Part shown: one piece after another, positions 1 through 6,412 of the stretch
Layout: each line of letters starts with the position of its first letter
Position numbering within the stretch: the first letter of the stretch is position 1
Origin: JBOGHU01 sp050742255
GTDB taxonomy: Bacteria > Actinomycetota > Acidimicrobiia > Acidimicrobiales > CADCSY01
Length of the DNA: 18,580 nucleotides
Reading direction: 5' to 3'
Assembly (NCBI GenBank): GCA_050742255.1
Contig: JBOGHU010000011.1
Coordinates: 1 to 18,580, forward strand
Program-made: the position numbers and the translations under genes
The notes under the pieces: model-generated
The model's database searches: none
Told to the model about the DNA's origin: nothing
The model's input: only the letters and a program-made list of their open reading frames with translations

Positions 1-27
1 GCTCCACGTCGCCCACCGACGTGGAGC
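1..27. terminator. Perfect 11-bp hairpin, possible terminator of an upstream gene
   Basis: Bases 1-11 (GCTCCACGTCG) are exactly complementary to bases 17-27, leaving a 5-base loop (CCCAC). No run of T follows on the + strand, so this is not a classical intrinsic terminator, but T-less hairpins are common at gene ends in high-GC actinobacteria. The structure may extend past the window edge. It lies 60 bases before the gcvT promoter, so it most likely insulates gcvT from whatever precedes it. An operator palindrome is the alternative. Confidence 0.5.
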
Positions 28-86
28 GACCGGAGAAGGAGGGACGCCCGCCCCGCGGACTCCCCGGACGCCCCGGCAGTCACCGG

Positions 87-100
87 TAGGCTCGCCTTGG
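87..100 (+). promoter_or_regulatory. -10 element TAGGCT for a leaderless gcvT transcript
   Basis: TAGGCT at 87-92 fits the actinobacterial TANNNT -10 pattern and is followed by 7 bases and then GTG at 100. Transcription usually starts about 7 bases after the -10, so the mRNA would begin at or next to the start codon. No good -35 and no Shine-Dalgarno sequence is visible. The identical hexamer sits 6 bases before the GTG of the ORF at 18366. Confidence 0.55.
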
Positions 101-1227
101 TGCCCCTGTCCCGCTCGCCCCTCGACGCCGCCCACCGGGCCCTCGGTGCCAGGATGGTGCCCTTCGGGGGCTGGGAGATGCCGCTGGCCTACCCCGAGGG
201 GACCCTGGCCGAGCACCGGGCGTGCCGGGAGGGGGCGGTGGTGTTCGACGTCAGCCACCTGGGGACGGTGCGGGCCACCGGACCGGGGGCGTGGGCTGTC
301 CTCCAGCGCACCCTCACCAACGACCTGGCCAGGATCGGACCGGATCGGGCCCAGTACACCCACCTGCTGGACGAGTCCGACGGGTCCGTGCTCGACGATC
401 TCATCGTGTGGTGGGTGGAGCCCGAGCGCTTCGACGTCATGCCCAACGCCTCCAACACCGCCCGGGTGCTCGACGCCCTGGCCCGGGCGGTCGGGCCGGG
501 GGAGGGGGTGACGGCGGCCGACGTCACCTCCGGTCGGGCCGTGCTCGCCGTCCAGGGACCCAAGGCCCGGTCCCGCCTGGCCCAGGTGGCGCCGGCCGCC
601 GCCTCGGTGGGACGGTTCCGGGTCGCCCGCTTCGACTGGGGGGGGGCGGCCGGGGTGGCCGCCGGTACCGGCTACACCGGCGAGGACGGGGTGGAGCTGG
701 CGGTCCCCGCTCCGGCCGCCCCGGGGCTCTGGGCGGCCCTGTTGGCCGCCGACGTGGCGCCCGCCGGCCTGGGCGCCCGCGACACCCTGCGGCTCGAGGC
801 GGGGCTGCCCCTCCACGGCCACGAGCTGGGCCCGGGGATCACGCCCCTGCAGGCCGGTCTGGGCTGGGTGGTGGGCTGGGACAAGGGCGACTTCCGGGGT
901 AGGGAGGCGCTGGCCGCGGAGCGGGAGGCGGGCGTGCCCCGGCGGCTCCGGGGCGTCGTGCTGGAAGGCCGGCGTCCCCCCCGGGCCGGGCAGGGGGTGC
1001 GCCGGGGCGGGGCCGCCGTGGGCGTGGTCACCAGCGGGAACTTCTCGCCCGTGCTGGGGCGGGGCATCGCCCTGGCCCTGGTCCGGCCCGAGGTCGAGGT
1101 GGGAGACGAGGTGGAGGTCGACCAGCGGGGCGAGCTGGCGCCGGGGCGGGTGGTCCGGCCTCCCTTCGTGGGGGGGGAGCCGGCGGCGACGGGCTCCCCC
1201 GGACCGGCGAGCCAGCGGGCCCGGTGA
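100..1227 (+). CDS. gcvT: Glycine cleavage system T protein (aminomethyltransferase)
   Basis: GcvT takes the aminomethyl group from lipoylated H protein, transfers the one-carbon unit to tetrahydrofolate and releases ammonia, in the cytoplasm. Family signatures run through the whole protein: PFGGWEMPLAY near the N-terminus, the FDVSHLG block, DDLIVW near residue 101 holding the conserved Asp of the folate site, and GYTGEDGVELAVP and GLGARDTLRLEAGLPLHGHEL in the middle. The length of 375 residues is normal, with a short low-complexity tail. A TTG at 97 is also open, but GTG at 100 sits exactly where a transcript from the TAGGCT box would begin, so GTG is preferred. The gene ends in a GTGA overlap with gcvPA. 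No glycine riboswitch is visible upstream, and a leaderless transcript would leave no room for one. Confidence 0.95.
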   Translation: MPLSRSPLDAAHRALGARMVPFGGWEMPLAYPEGTLAEHRACREGAVVFDVSHLGTVRATGPGAWAVLQRTLTNDLARIGPDRAQYTHLLDESDGSVLDDLIVWWVEPERFDVMPNASNTARVLDALARAVGPGEGVTAADVTSGRAVLAVQGPKARSRLAQVAPAAASVGRFRVARFDWGGAAGVAAGTGYTGEDGVELAVPAPAAPGLWAALLAADVAPAGLGARDTLRLEAGLPLHGHELGPGITPLQAGLGWVVGWDKGDFRGREALAAEREAGVPRRLRGVVLEGRRPPRAGQGVRRGGAAVGVVTSGNFSPVLGRGIALALVRPEVEVGDEVEVDQRGELAPGRVVRPPFVGGEPAATGSPGPASQRAR

Positions 1228-2606
1228 CGCACTTCGTCCCCCACACCGACGCCGAGGTCGACGCCATGCTGGCCTTCCTCGGGCTCTCCTCCACCGAGGA
1301 GCTGTTCTCGGTGATCCCCCCGGCGCTGCGCCTGGCCGCCAGACCCGGCGGTGACGGCACCCCCCGCTACCTCGACCTGCCCGACGGCATGGGTGAGCCG
1401 GACGTGGCCGCCGAGATGGGGCGGCTGGCCGCCCGCAACCGGGCCTGCGGCCCGGATCTGGTGTGCTTCGCGGGAGGTGGGGCCTACGACCACGACGTCC
1501 CCGCGGTGGTGCGGAGGGTGGCCTTCCGCTCAGAGTTCGTCACCGCCTACACCCCCTACCAGGCCGAGGTTGCCCAGGGCGTGCTGCAGGCCCTCTTCGA
1601 GTACCAGAGCATGGTCGCCCGCCTCACCGGGATGGAGGTGGCCAACGCCTCCCTCTACGACGGGGCCAGCGCGTGCGTGGAGGCGGCCAACTTGGCCGTC
1701 GCCGCCACCGGCCGGACGACGGTGTGGGTCAGCGCCGGCCTGCGCCCGACCTGGCGGGCCACCATGGCGACCTTCGCCGCCGGCACCGGCCACCGCCTGG
1801 TCACCGCCGGCCTGCACGACGGGCGGACCGTGTGGCCGGCAGGCGGTGGCCCCGCTGCGGAGGCACCGGCCGCGCTCATCGTCCAGCACCCCAACCACCT
1901 GGGGTGCCTGGAGGACCTGGCCCTGGCCCGCCGGGCCGCCGACGCCCACGGGGCCCTTGTGGTCGTGGCCGCCGACCCCGTGGCCGCCGGCCTCCTGCGC
2001 TCCCCGGGCTCCCAGGGGGCCGACGTGGTGGTGGGTGAGGGCCAGCCCCTCGGCACCCCGCTGTCGTTCGGTGGCCCCTACCTCGGCCTCTTCGCCTGCC
2101 GGGCCGACCTGGTCCGTCGTCTGCCGGGCCGGCTGGTGGGCGAGACCCTCGACCTCGAGGGTCGCCGCGCCTACGTGACCACCCTGCGCGCCCGGGAGCA
2201 GGACATCCGTCGAGAGAAGGCGTCGTCGAACGTGTGCACCAACCAGACGCTGGTGGCGGTGGCCTTCGCCGTCCAGCTCGGGTGGCTGGGGCCCTCGGGG
2301 CTGCGGGAGGTGGGCCTGCGCTGCGCCCGGGCCACCCGCTACACCGTCCAGGCCCTGGGCGCCGTCGAGGGGGTGGCACCGCTGGTCGGCGCCCCGACGC
2401 TACGGGAGGTGGCGCTGCGGGTCCCCCTGGACCCGACCACCGTCGTCGAGCGCATGGCCGAGGAGGGCTTCCTCGCCGGGGTGCCCCTCGGCCCCGGCAC
2501 CTACGGTGGCGACTACGGCACCGGGCTGCTGGTGGCGGCGACCGAGCGGCGGACCCGGGCCGAGATCGACAGGTACGCCGACGCCATGGCCAAGGTGCTG
2601 CGGTGA
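1224..2606 (+). CDS. gcvPA: Glycine dehydrogenase (decarboxylating) subunit 1
   Basis: This is the N-terminal half of the P protein in organisms that split it. With GcvPB it forms the pyridoxal-phosphate enzyme that decarboxylates glycine and loads the aminomethyl group on H protein. The 460 residues match the usual length of about 440-460. Diagnostic stretches include the HFVPHTDAEVDAML start, TPYQAEVAQG at about residue 110, NASLYDGASA at about 141, SFGGPYLGLFACR, and REKASSNVCTNQ in the last third. The catalytic lysine is expected in the partner subunit, so its absence here is normal. The start is the GTG in the GTGA overlap with the gcvT stop, implying translational coupling. Its own stop overlaps the gcvPB start in the same way. 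Confidence 0.95.
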   Translation: MTHFVPHTDAEVDAMLAFLGLSSTEELFSVIPPALRLAARPGGDGTPRYLDLPDGMGEPDVAAEMGRLAARNRACGPDLVCFAGGGAYDHDVPAVVRRVAFRSEFVTAYTPYQAEVAQGVLQALFEYQSMVARLTGMEVANASLYDGASACVEAANLAVAATGRTTVWVSAGLRPTWRATMATFAAGTGHRLVTAGLHDGRTVWPAGGGPAAEAPAALIVQHPNHLGCLEDLALARRAADAHGALVVVAADPVAAGLLRSPGSQGADVVVGEGQPLGTPLSFGGPYLGLFACRADLVRRLPGRLVGETLDLEGRRAYVTTLRAREQDIRREKASSNVCTNQTLVAVAFAVQLGWLGPSGLREVGLRCARATRYTVQALGAVEGVAPLVGAPTLREVALRVPLDPTTVVERMAEEGFLAGVPLGPGTYGGDYGTGLLVAATERRTRAEIDRYADAMAKVLR

Positions 2607-4144
2607 CCTCCGACACGGGGTCCCAGCCCGGTCCCCAGCCGGGAGGGCGGGCCACCAGCGCCCCCCTCCTCGGGCGGGATCCCGAGCCCACCCTCTTCGA
2701 GCTGTCCTCGCCGGGACGCCAGGGGTGGTCGTTGCGGGCGGGCGGGCTGCCCGAGTGGGCGGCCGAGGAGCTGGTCCCGCCCGAGCACCTGGCGCCCGAG
2801 CCCCCCGCGCTGCCCGAGGTGTCCGAGCGCGACCTAGTCGCCCACTTCACCCGGCTCAGCCACCGCCAGTACTCGGTGGACCTCGGGGCCTACCCCCTCG
2901 GGTCGTGCACCATGAAGTACAACCCCAAGCTGTGCGACGACGCCGCCGAGCTCGGGGGCTTGGCCAACGTCCACCCCGCCGCCCCTGCCCACCTCACCCA
3001 GGGCTGGCTGGAGCTGATGGTCTCCCTGGGTGAGGCCCTCTGCCGGATCACCGGCATGCACGCCGCCAGTCTCCAGCCCCCCGCCGGGGCGGCGGGGGAG
3101 CTGACCGGGCTCCTGCTGATGCGGGCCTGGCACCGAGACCGGGGCCAGGGCGACCGGCGGTCCCGGATCGTGATCCCCGACTCGGCCCACGGCACCAACC
3201 CTGCCTCGGTCACCCTCGGTGGCTACCAGGCGGTGACGGTCCCGAGCGACAGGCGGGGCTGCGTCGACGTGGCCGCCCTGCGCTCGGTGCTCGACGGCAC
3301 CGTGGCGGGGATCATGCTCACCAACCCCAACACCCTGGGCCTGTTCGAGGAGGACATCACCGAGATAGCCGCCGCCGTCCACGGCGTCGGTGGACTCCTC
3401 TACTACGACGGGGCCAACCTCAACGCCATCCTCGGGGTCACCCGGCCCGGCGACATGGGGTTCGACATCGTGCACCTGAACCTGCACAAGACCTTCGCCG
3501 TCCCCCACGGCGGCGGTGGGCCCGGCGCCGGCCCGGTGGCGGTCACCGAGCGCCTGGCCCCGTACCTGCCCGGCCCCCTCCCGGCGCGGGGCGCCGAGGG
3601 AAGCTACGGCTGGGAGACACCGCCCCGCTCGATCGGGCGTGTCCACGGGTGGCACGGCAACGCCCTGGCCCTGGCCCGGGCGTACGCCTACCTGCTGGCC
3701 AATGGGGGTGACGGGCTGCGCCGGGCGGCCGAGGCGGCCGTGCTCAACACCGCCTGGCTCCGGCGTCGGTTGGCGGACCACTACGACCTGCCCTTCGACG
3801 GCCCGGCCATGCACGAGTGCGTGGTCTCCGCCGCCACCCTGCGCAAGACGGTGGGCATGCGTGCCGTCGACGTGGCCAAGCGCCTCCTGGAGGAGGGCTT
3901 CCACGCCCCCACCGTGTACTTCCCCCTCACCGTCCCCGAGGCCCTCATGATCGAGCCCACCGAGACCGAGAGCCCCCAGACCGTCGCCGCCCTGGCCGAT
4001 GCCCTGATCCGCATCGCCGACGAGGCCCGTCGGGGGGGGGATGACCACCGCCAGGCGCCTCGCACCACCCCGGTGCGCCGGGTGGACGAGGCCCGGGCGG
4101 CCCGGCTCCTGGTCCCCACCGTGGACGCCCGCCGCCGTGGCTGA
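2603..4144 (+). CDS. gcvPB: Glycine dehydrogenase (decarboxylating) subunit 2
   Basis: This is the catalytic, pyridoxal-phosphate-binding half of the split P protein. The cofactor lysine is K296 in NLHKTF, followed by the glycine-rich PHGGGGPGAGP loop. Other conserved blocks are YPLGSCTMKYNP at about residue 97, PDSAHGTNPASV, LTNPNTLGLFE and the C-terminal APTVYFPLTVPEALMIEPTE. The reading frame is open far upstream inside gcvPA, but homology starts only after 2603, where a GTG overlaps the gcvPA stop by 4 bases. That gives 513 residues, slightly longer than typical because of a 30-residue Pro/Gly-rich N-terminus and an Arg-rich tail after the last conserved block. The tail overlaps the next gene by 8 bases. 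No gcvH or lipoate gene follows. Confidence 0.95.
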   Translation: MTSDTGSQPGPQPGGRATSAPLLGRDPEPTLFELSSPGRQGWSLRAGGLPEWAAEELVPPEHLAPEPPALPEVSERDLVAHFTRLSHRQYSVDLGAYPLGSCTMKYNPKLCDDAAELGGLANVHPAAPAHLTQGWLELMVSLGEALCRITGMHAASLQPPAGAAGELTGLLLMRAWHRDRGQGDRRSRIVIPDSAHGTNPASVTLGGYQAVTVPSDRRGCVDVAALRSVLDGTVAGIMLTNPNTLGLFEEDITEIAAAVHGVGGLLYYDGANLNAILGVTRPGDMGFDIVHLNLHKTFAVPHGGGGPGAGPVAVTERLAPYLPGPLPARGAEGSYGWETPPRSIGRVHGWHGNALALARAYAYLLANGGDGLRRAAEAAVLNTAWLRRRLADHYDLPFDGPAMHECVVSAATLRKTVGMRAVDVAKRLLEEGFHAPTVYFPLTVPEALMIEPTETESPQTVAALADALIRIADEARRGGDDHRQAPRTTPVRRVDEARAARLLVPTVDARRRG

Positions 4145-5567
4145 GGAGCCCGCTTCCGAGCCGCCTCAGTCCGAGGAGCCGACCCCCCGCCGGTGGGCTC
4201 CACCCCTGCGGCGGGTGGTCGTGGTGGCGGCGGTGGCGGTGCTGGGGGGGGCGGCCAACCTCGCCACCCTGGGCATGACCGCCAACGTCGCGGGCACGGT
4301 GGGCCCCGGCACCGTCGAGGTGGGGGCTCGGGCCGCCACGTCGGGAACGACCGTCCTCGACCTCCCCCCCCTCGGCCGGGTCACCGGGGCCACCCACGGG
4401 GCCCCGGTGCGGTTGCGGATCCGGATCGACGAGCTGGACCTGGAGGCGCTGGCCCCGGTCCTGGCCCGGCCCCGGCCCGAGAGGGCCCTGCGGGACGAGA
4501 TCGAGGCCGGCCTGCCGCCCCTGCTGAGACGGTTGACGGCGCGGGCAGCCGTCGCCGGGCTGGTGGTCGGGGGGCTGGTGGGGGCCGTCGTGTCGCATCG
4601 GCGGTGGTGGCTGGCGGGCGCCGGCGCCGCCGGTGGCGTGCTGGTCGTGGCGGTGGTGCTGGGCCTCACCTGGCGGAGCTTCGACCCGGTGGCCTTCGAC
4701 GAGGCCCGTTTCGAGGGGGCCCTGGCCCGGGCCCCGGCCGTCCTGGAGTCCCTAGAGGACCTCGACGCGGTCCGTGGGCGCCTGCAGGCGCTCTCCCAGC
4801 AGGTCGCCGGCCTGTACGCCGCCACCGAGCTCGACCCGGTGGTGGGGGAGACCCTGGTGCTGCACGTCAGCGACGTCCACCTCAACCCGTTGGGGCTGGA
4901 GCTGGTCGAGCAGCTGGCCCGCAGCTTCGACGTCGACGCCGTGCTCGACACCGGCGACCTCACCAGCTTCGGCAACCCGCTCGAGGCCCGCATCACCGAC
5001 GTGCTGGCCGGCATCGGGGTGCCCTACCTCCTGGTCCCCGGCAACCACGACTCCCCGGCCAACCGGGCGGCCATCGCCGACTCGGGCGTGGTAACCGTGC
5101 TCGAGGACGAGGTGGAGGAGGTGGCGGGCGTGGCCATCCTCGGCGTCGCCGACCCCACCTTCACCGCCGACAACCTGACCAGCACGGCCGAGGCCACCGC
5201 CATCAAGCGGCGCCGGGGCCCGGAGGTGGCGGCGCTGGTCAGACGGGAGCGCCCCGACGTGCTGGCCGTGCACGACCCGGTCCTGGCTGAGGAAGCGGTG
5301 GGCTCGGTCCCGGTGGTGGCCGCCGGCCACACCCATCGGCGCAGCCTGGAGGAGCGTGACGGCACCGTGATCCTCACCGTGGGCTCGACCGGCGCCACCG
5401 GCCTGGGGTCGTTCCTCGTCGAGTCGGCGCGGGGGTACCAGGCCGAGATCCTGCGATTCGACGAGGACCGCCTGGTCGCGGTCGACTACGTCACCCTGCA
5501 GGGGGTGGACGGCGACTTCCAGATGGAGCGCAAGGTCATCGCCGGGCCCGAGCCGAGCGTGCCCTAG
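4137..5567 (+). CDS. Membrane-anchored metallophosphoesterase
   Basis: A 476-residue protein with a calcineurin-type metallophosphoesterase domain in its C-terminal half. Metal-site motifs are in order: SDVH (D246, H248), GDLT (D274), GNHD (N303, H304), a lone H379 in AVHDP, and GHTH at 397-400. The N-terminal half has three likely membrane helices, about 27-46, 137-153 and 158-178, with roughly 90 residues between the first two. Positive charges (RR before helix 1, HRR between helices 2 and 3) put the N-terminus inside and the phosphoesterase domain outside the membrane. GTG at 4137 is chosen because homology-like sequence starts there and it overlaps the gcvPB stop by 8 bases. An ATG at 4041 would give a long overlap with no recognisable sequence. 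The substrate is unknown, and operon position with gcv genes may reflect only co-transcription. Confidence 0.85.
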   Translation: MAEEPASEPPQSEEPTPRRWAPPLRRVVVVAAVAVLGGAANLATLGMTANVAGTVGPGTVEVGARAATSGTTVLDLPPLGRVTGATHGAPVRLRIRIDELDLEALAPVLARPRPERALRDEIEAGLPPLLRRLTARAAVAGLVVGGLVGAVVSHRRWWLAGAGAAGGVLVVAVVLGLTWRSFDPVAFDEARFEGALARAPAVLESLEDLDAVRGRLQALSQQVAGLYAATELDPVVGETLVLHVSDVHLNPLGLELVEQLARSFDVDAVLDTGDLTSFGNPLEARITDVLAGIGVPYLLVPGNHDSPANRAAIADSGVVTVLEDEVEEVAGVAILGVADPTFTADNLTSTAEATAIKRRRGPEVAALVRRERPDVLAVHDPVLAEEAVGSVPVVAAGHTHRRSLEERDGTVILTVGSTGATGLGSFLVESARGYQAEILRFDEDRLVAVDYVTLQGVDGDFQMERKVIAGPEPSVP

Positions 5568-5597
5568 CCCGAGCGCTCCACTGCGGCGGCCGGCGGC

Positions 5598-5642
5598 TCT
5601 CCGGTCACCCGACGTCGGTGGGCGACGCCGGGCGACCGGAGA
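5598..5642. terminator. Hairpin after the metallophosphoesterase gene
   Basis: TCTCCGGTC at 5598-5606 pairs perfectly with GACCGGAGA at 5634-5642, a 9-bp GC-rich stem. The 27-base loop holds its own palindrome (CCGACGTCGG). It begins 31 bases after the stop codon at 5565. There is no T tract. This is the best candidate for termination of the gcv operon. Confidence 0.45.
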
Positions 5643-5694
5643 ACGGGGTCGCGGCCCCCGGGCTGGGGCCTTGCCTCAGGGGAGGTGGCCTGGC

Positions 5695-5718
5695 TGGCCC
5701 TGCTCTTCGACAGGGCCA
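5695..5718. promoter_or_regulatory. 8-bp stem-loop upstream of the pgsA promoter
   Basis: TGGCCCTG at 5695-5702 pairs with CAGGGCCA at 5711-5718 across an 8-base loop (CTCTTCGA). It lies 20 bases before the TAGCCT box and could be a second terminator or a protein-binding palindrome. The stem is seen directly and its role is not known. The remainder of the 236-base gap from 5568 to 5803 shows no gene beyond the short leader ORF. Confidence 0.35.
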
Positions 5719-5738
5719 CCCGGAGCCGGGCAACGCAG

Positions 5739-5803
5739 TAGCCTGGTCCGCCATGGCTCGGGTTCGTCGCTCCCATCGCGAGGCGCCGGGGACCGGGGAT
5801 TGA
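5739..5803 (+). promoter_or_regulatory. Possible -10 TAGCCT and 16-codon leader ORF before pgsA
   Basis: TAGCCT at 5739-5744 fits TANNNT, and ATG follows 8 bases later at 5753, a leaderless arrangement like that at gcvT. The ATG opens a 16-codon ORF (MARVRRSHREAPGTGD) whose TGA at 5801-5803 directly abuts the GTG of pgsA in the same frame. The short ORF may couple translation to pgsA or may be chance. No good -35 is visible. Confidence 0.35.
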
Positions 5804-6394
5804 GTGGCGACCGAACCGGTCATCCCCACGGCGCCTTCGTTCGGACCGTCAGCCCTGGCCACGCCGGCCAACGGGGTGACCGTCGTCCGGGTGCTGTTCA
5901 CGCCGCTCCTGGTCGTCCTCATCGTCGGACGCGAAGACCCCGCCTCGTGGACGGCGCTGGGGTTGTGGTTCCTTCTGGCCGGCACCGACACGATCGACGG
6001 GTGGCTGGCCCGACGCCAGGGGACCACCCGGTCCGGGGCCTTCCTCGACCCGCTGGCAGACAAGGTCCTGGTGCTCGGTGCGCTCGCCGCCCTGGTGGCG
6101 GCCCAGCGGTTCTGGTGGCTCCCGGCGGCGCTGATCGCCTTCCGCGAGGTCGCCATCAGCCTGTTCCGCAGCTACTGGGGTCGACGGGGCCTGGCCGTTC
6201 CCGCCACCGGGTGGGCCAAGGTGAAGGCCGTCGTGCAGGATGCGGCGATCGGCCTGGCCCTGCTGCCGTGGGCGGCCGACACGCCGTGGGTGGCCCAGGC
6301 AGTGTTGTGGGCAGCCGTCGTCCTCACCCTCGCCACTGGCATCCAGTACCTGTTGGAGGGCAGCCGGGCCACCCGTACCACCGGCTGCGCCTAG
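5804..6394 (+). CDS. pgsA: CDP-alcohol phosphotransferase, PgsA-like (phosphatidylglycerophosphate synthase)
   Basis: A 196-residue integral membrane enzyme that would transfer a phosphatidyl group from CDP-diacylglycerol to glycerol-3-phosphate, the first committed step to phosphatidylglycerol and cardiolipin. The CDP-alcohol phosphotransferase signature is intact: D62-x2-D65-G66-x2-A69-R70, then G78-x3-D82-x3-D86. FREVAISLFRSYWGRRG and a later KVKAVVQ segment match PgsA rather than other family members. The spacer between AR and the second G is 7 residues, against the usual 8. Several hydrophobic segments cover most of the rest. The start is GTG 5804, immediately after an in-frame TGA, and the Shine-Dalgarno is weak. 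The gene converges on dhaM 18 bases away. Its substrate glycerol-3-phosphate links it loosely to the glp genes. Substrate assignment rests on motif memory, so another CDP-alcohol acceptor remains possible. Confidence 0.85.
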   Translation: MATEPVIPTAPSFGPSALATPANGVTVVRVLFTPLLVVLIVGREDPASWTALGLWFLLAGTDTIDGWLARRQGTTRSGAFLDPLADKVLVLGALAALVAAQRFWWLPAALIAFREVAISLFRSYWGRRGLAVPATGWAKVKAVVQDAAIGLALLPWAADTPWVAQAVLWAAVVLTLATGIQYLLEGSRATRTTGCA

Positions 6395-6402
6395 GCCAGC
6401 CG
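6382..6402. terminator. Hairpin between convergent pgsA and dhaM
   Basis: CGGCTG at 6382-6387 pairs with CAGCCG at 6397-6402 around a 9-base loop containing GCCTAGGC. It includes the pgsA stop codon and lies 10 bases from the dhaM stop. Its position in an 18-base convergent gap suggests a two-way terminator, though there is no T tract on either strand. Confidence 0.4.
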
Positions 6403-6412
6403 TCGGGATCGC

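Noticed and set aside
1..99. Glycine riboswitch upstream of gcvT
   Set aside because: The 99 bases hold a simple hairpin and a promoter. No tandem aptamer-like structure fits.
2234..2602. Upstream extension of the gcvPB frame
   Set aside because: It lies inside gcvPA and has no similarity to GcvPB. The GTG at 2603 gives the expected N-terminus.
1876..2850. 324-codon minus-strand frame opposite gcvPA and gcvPB
   Set aside because: Arg/Pro/Gly-rich translation with no domain, and it lies across two real genes and their junction.
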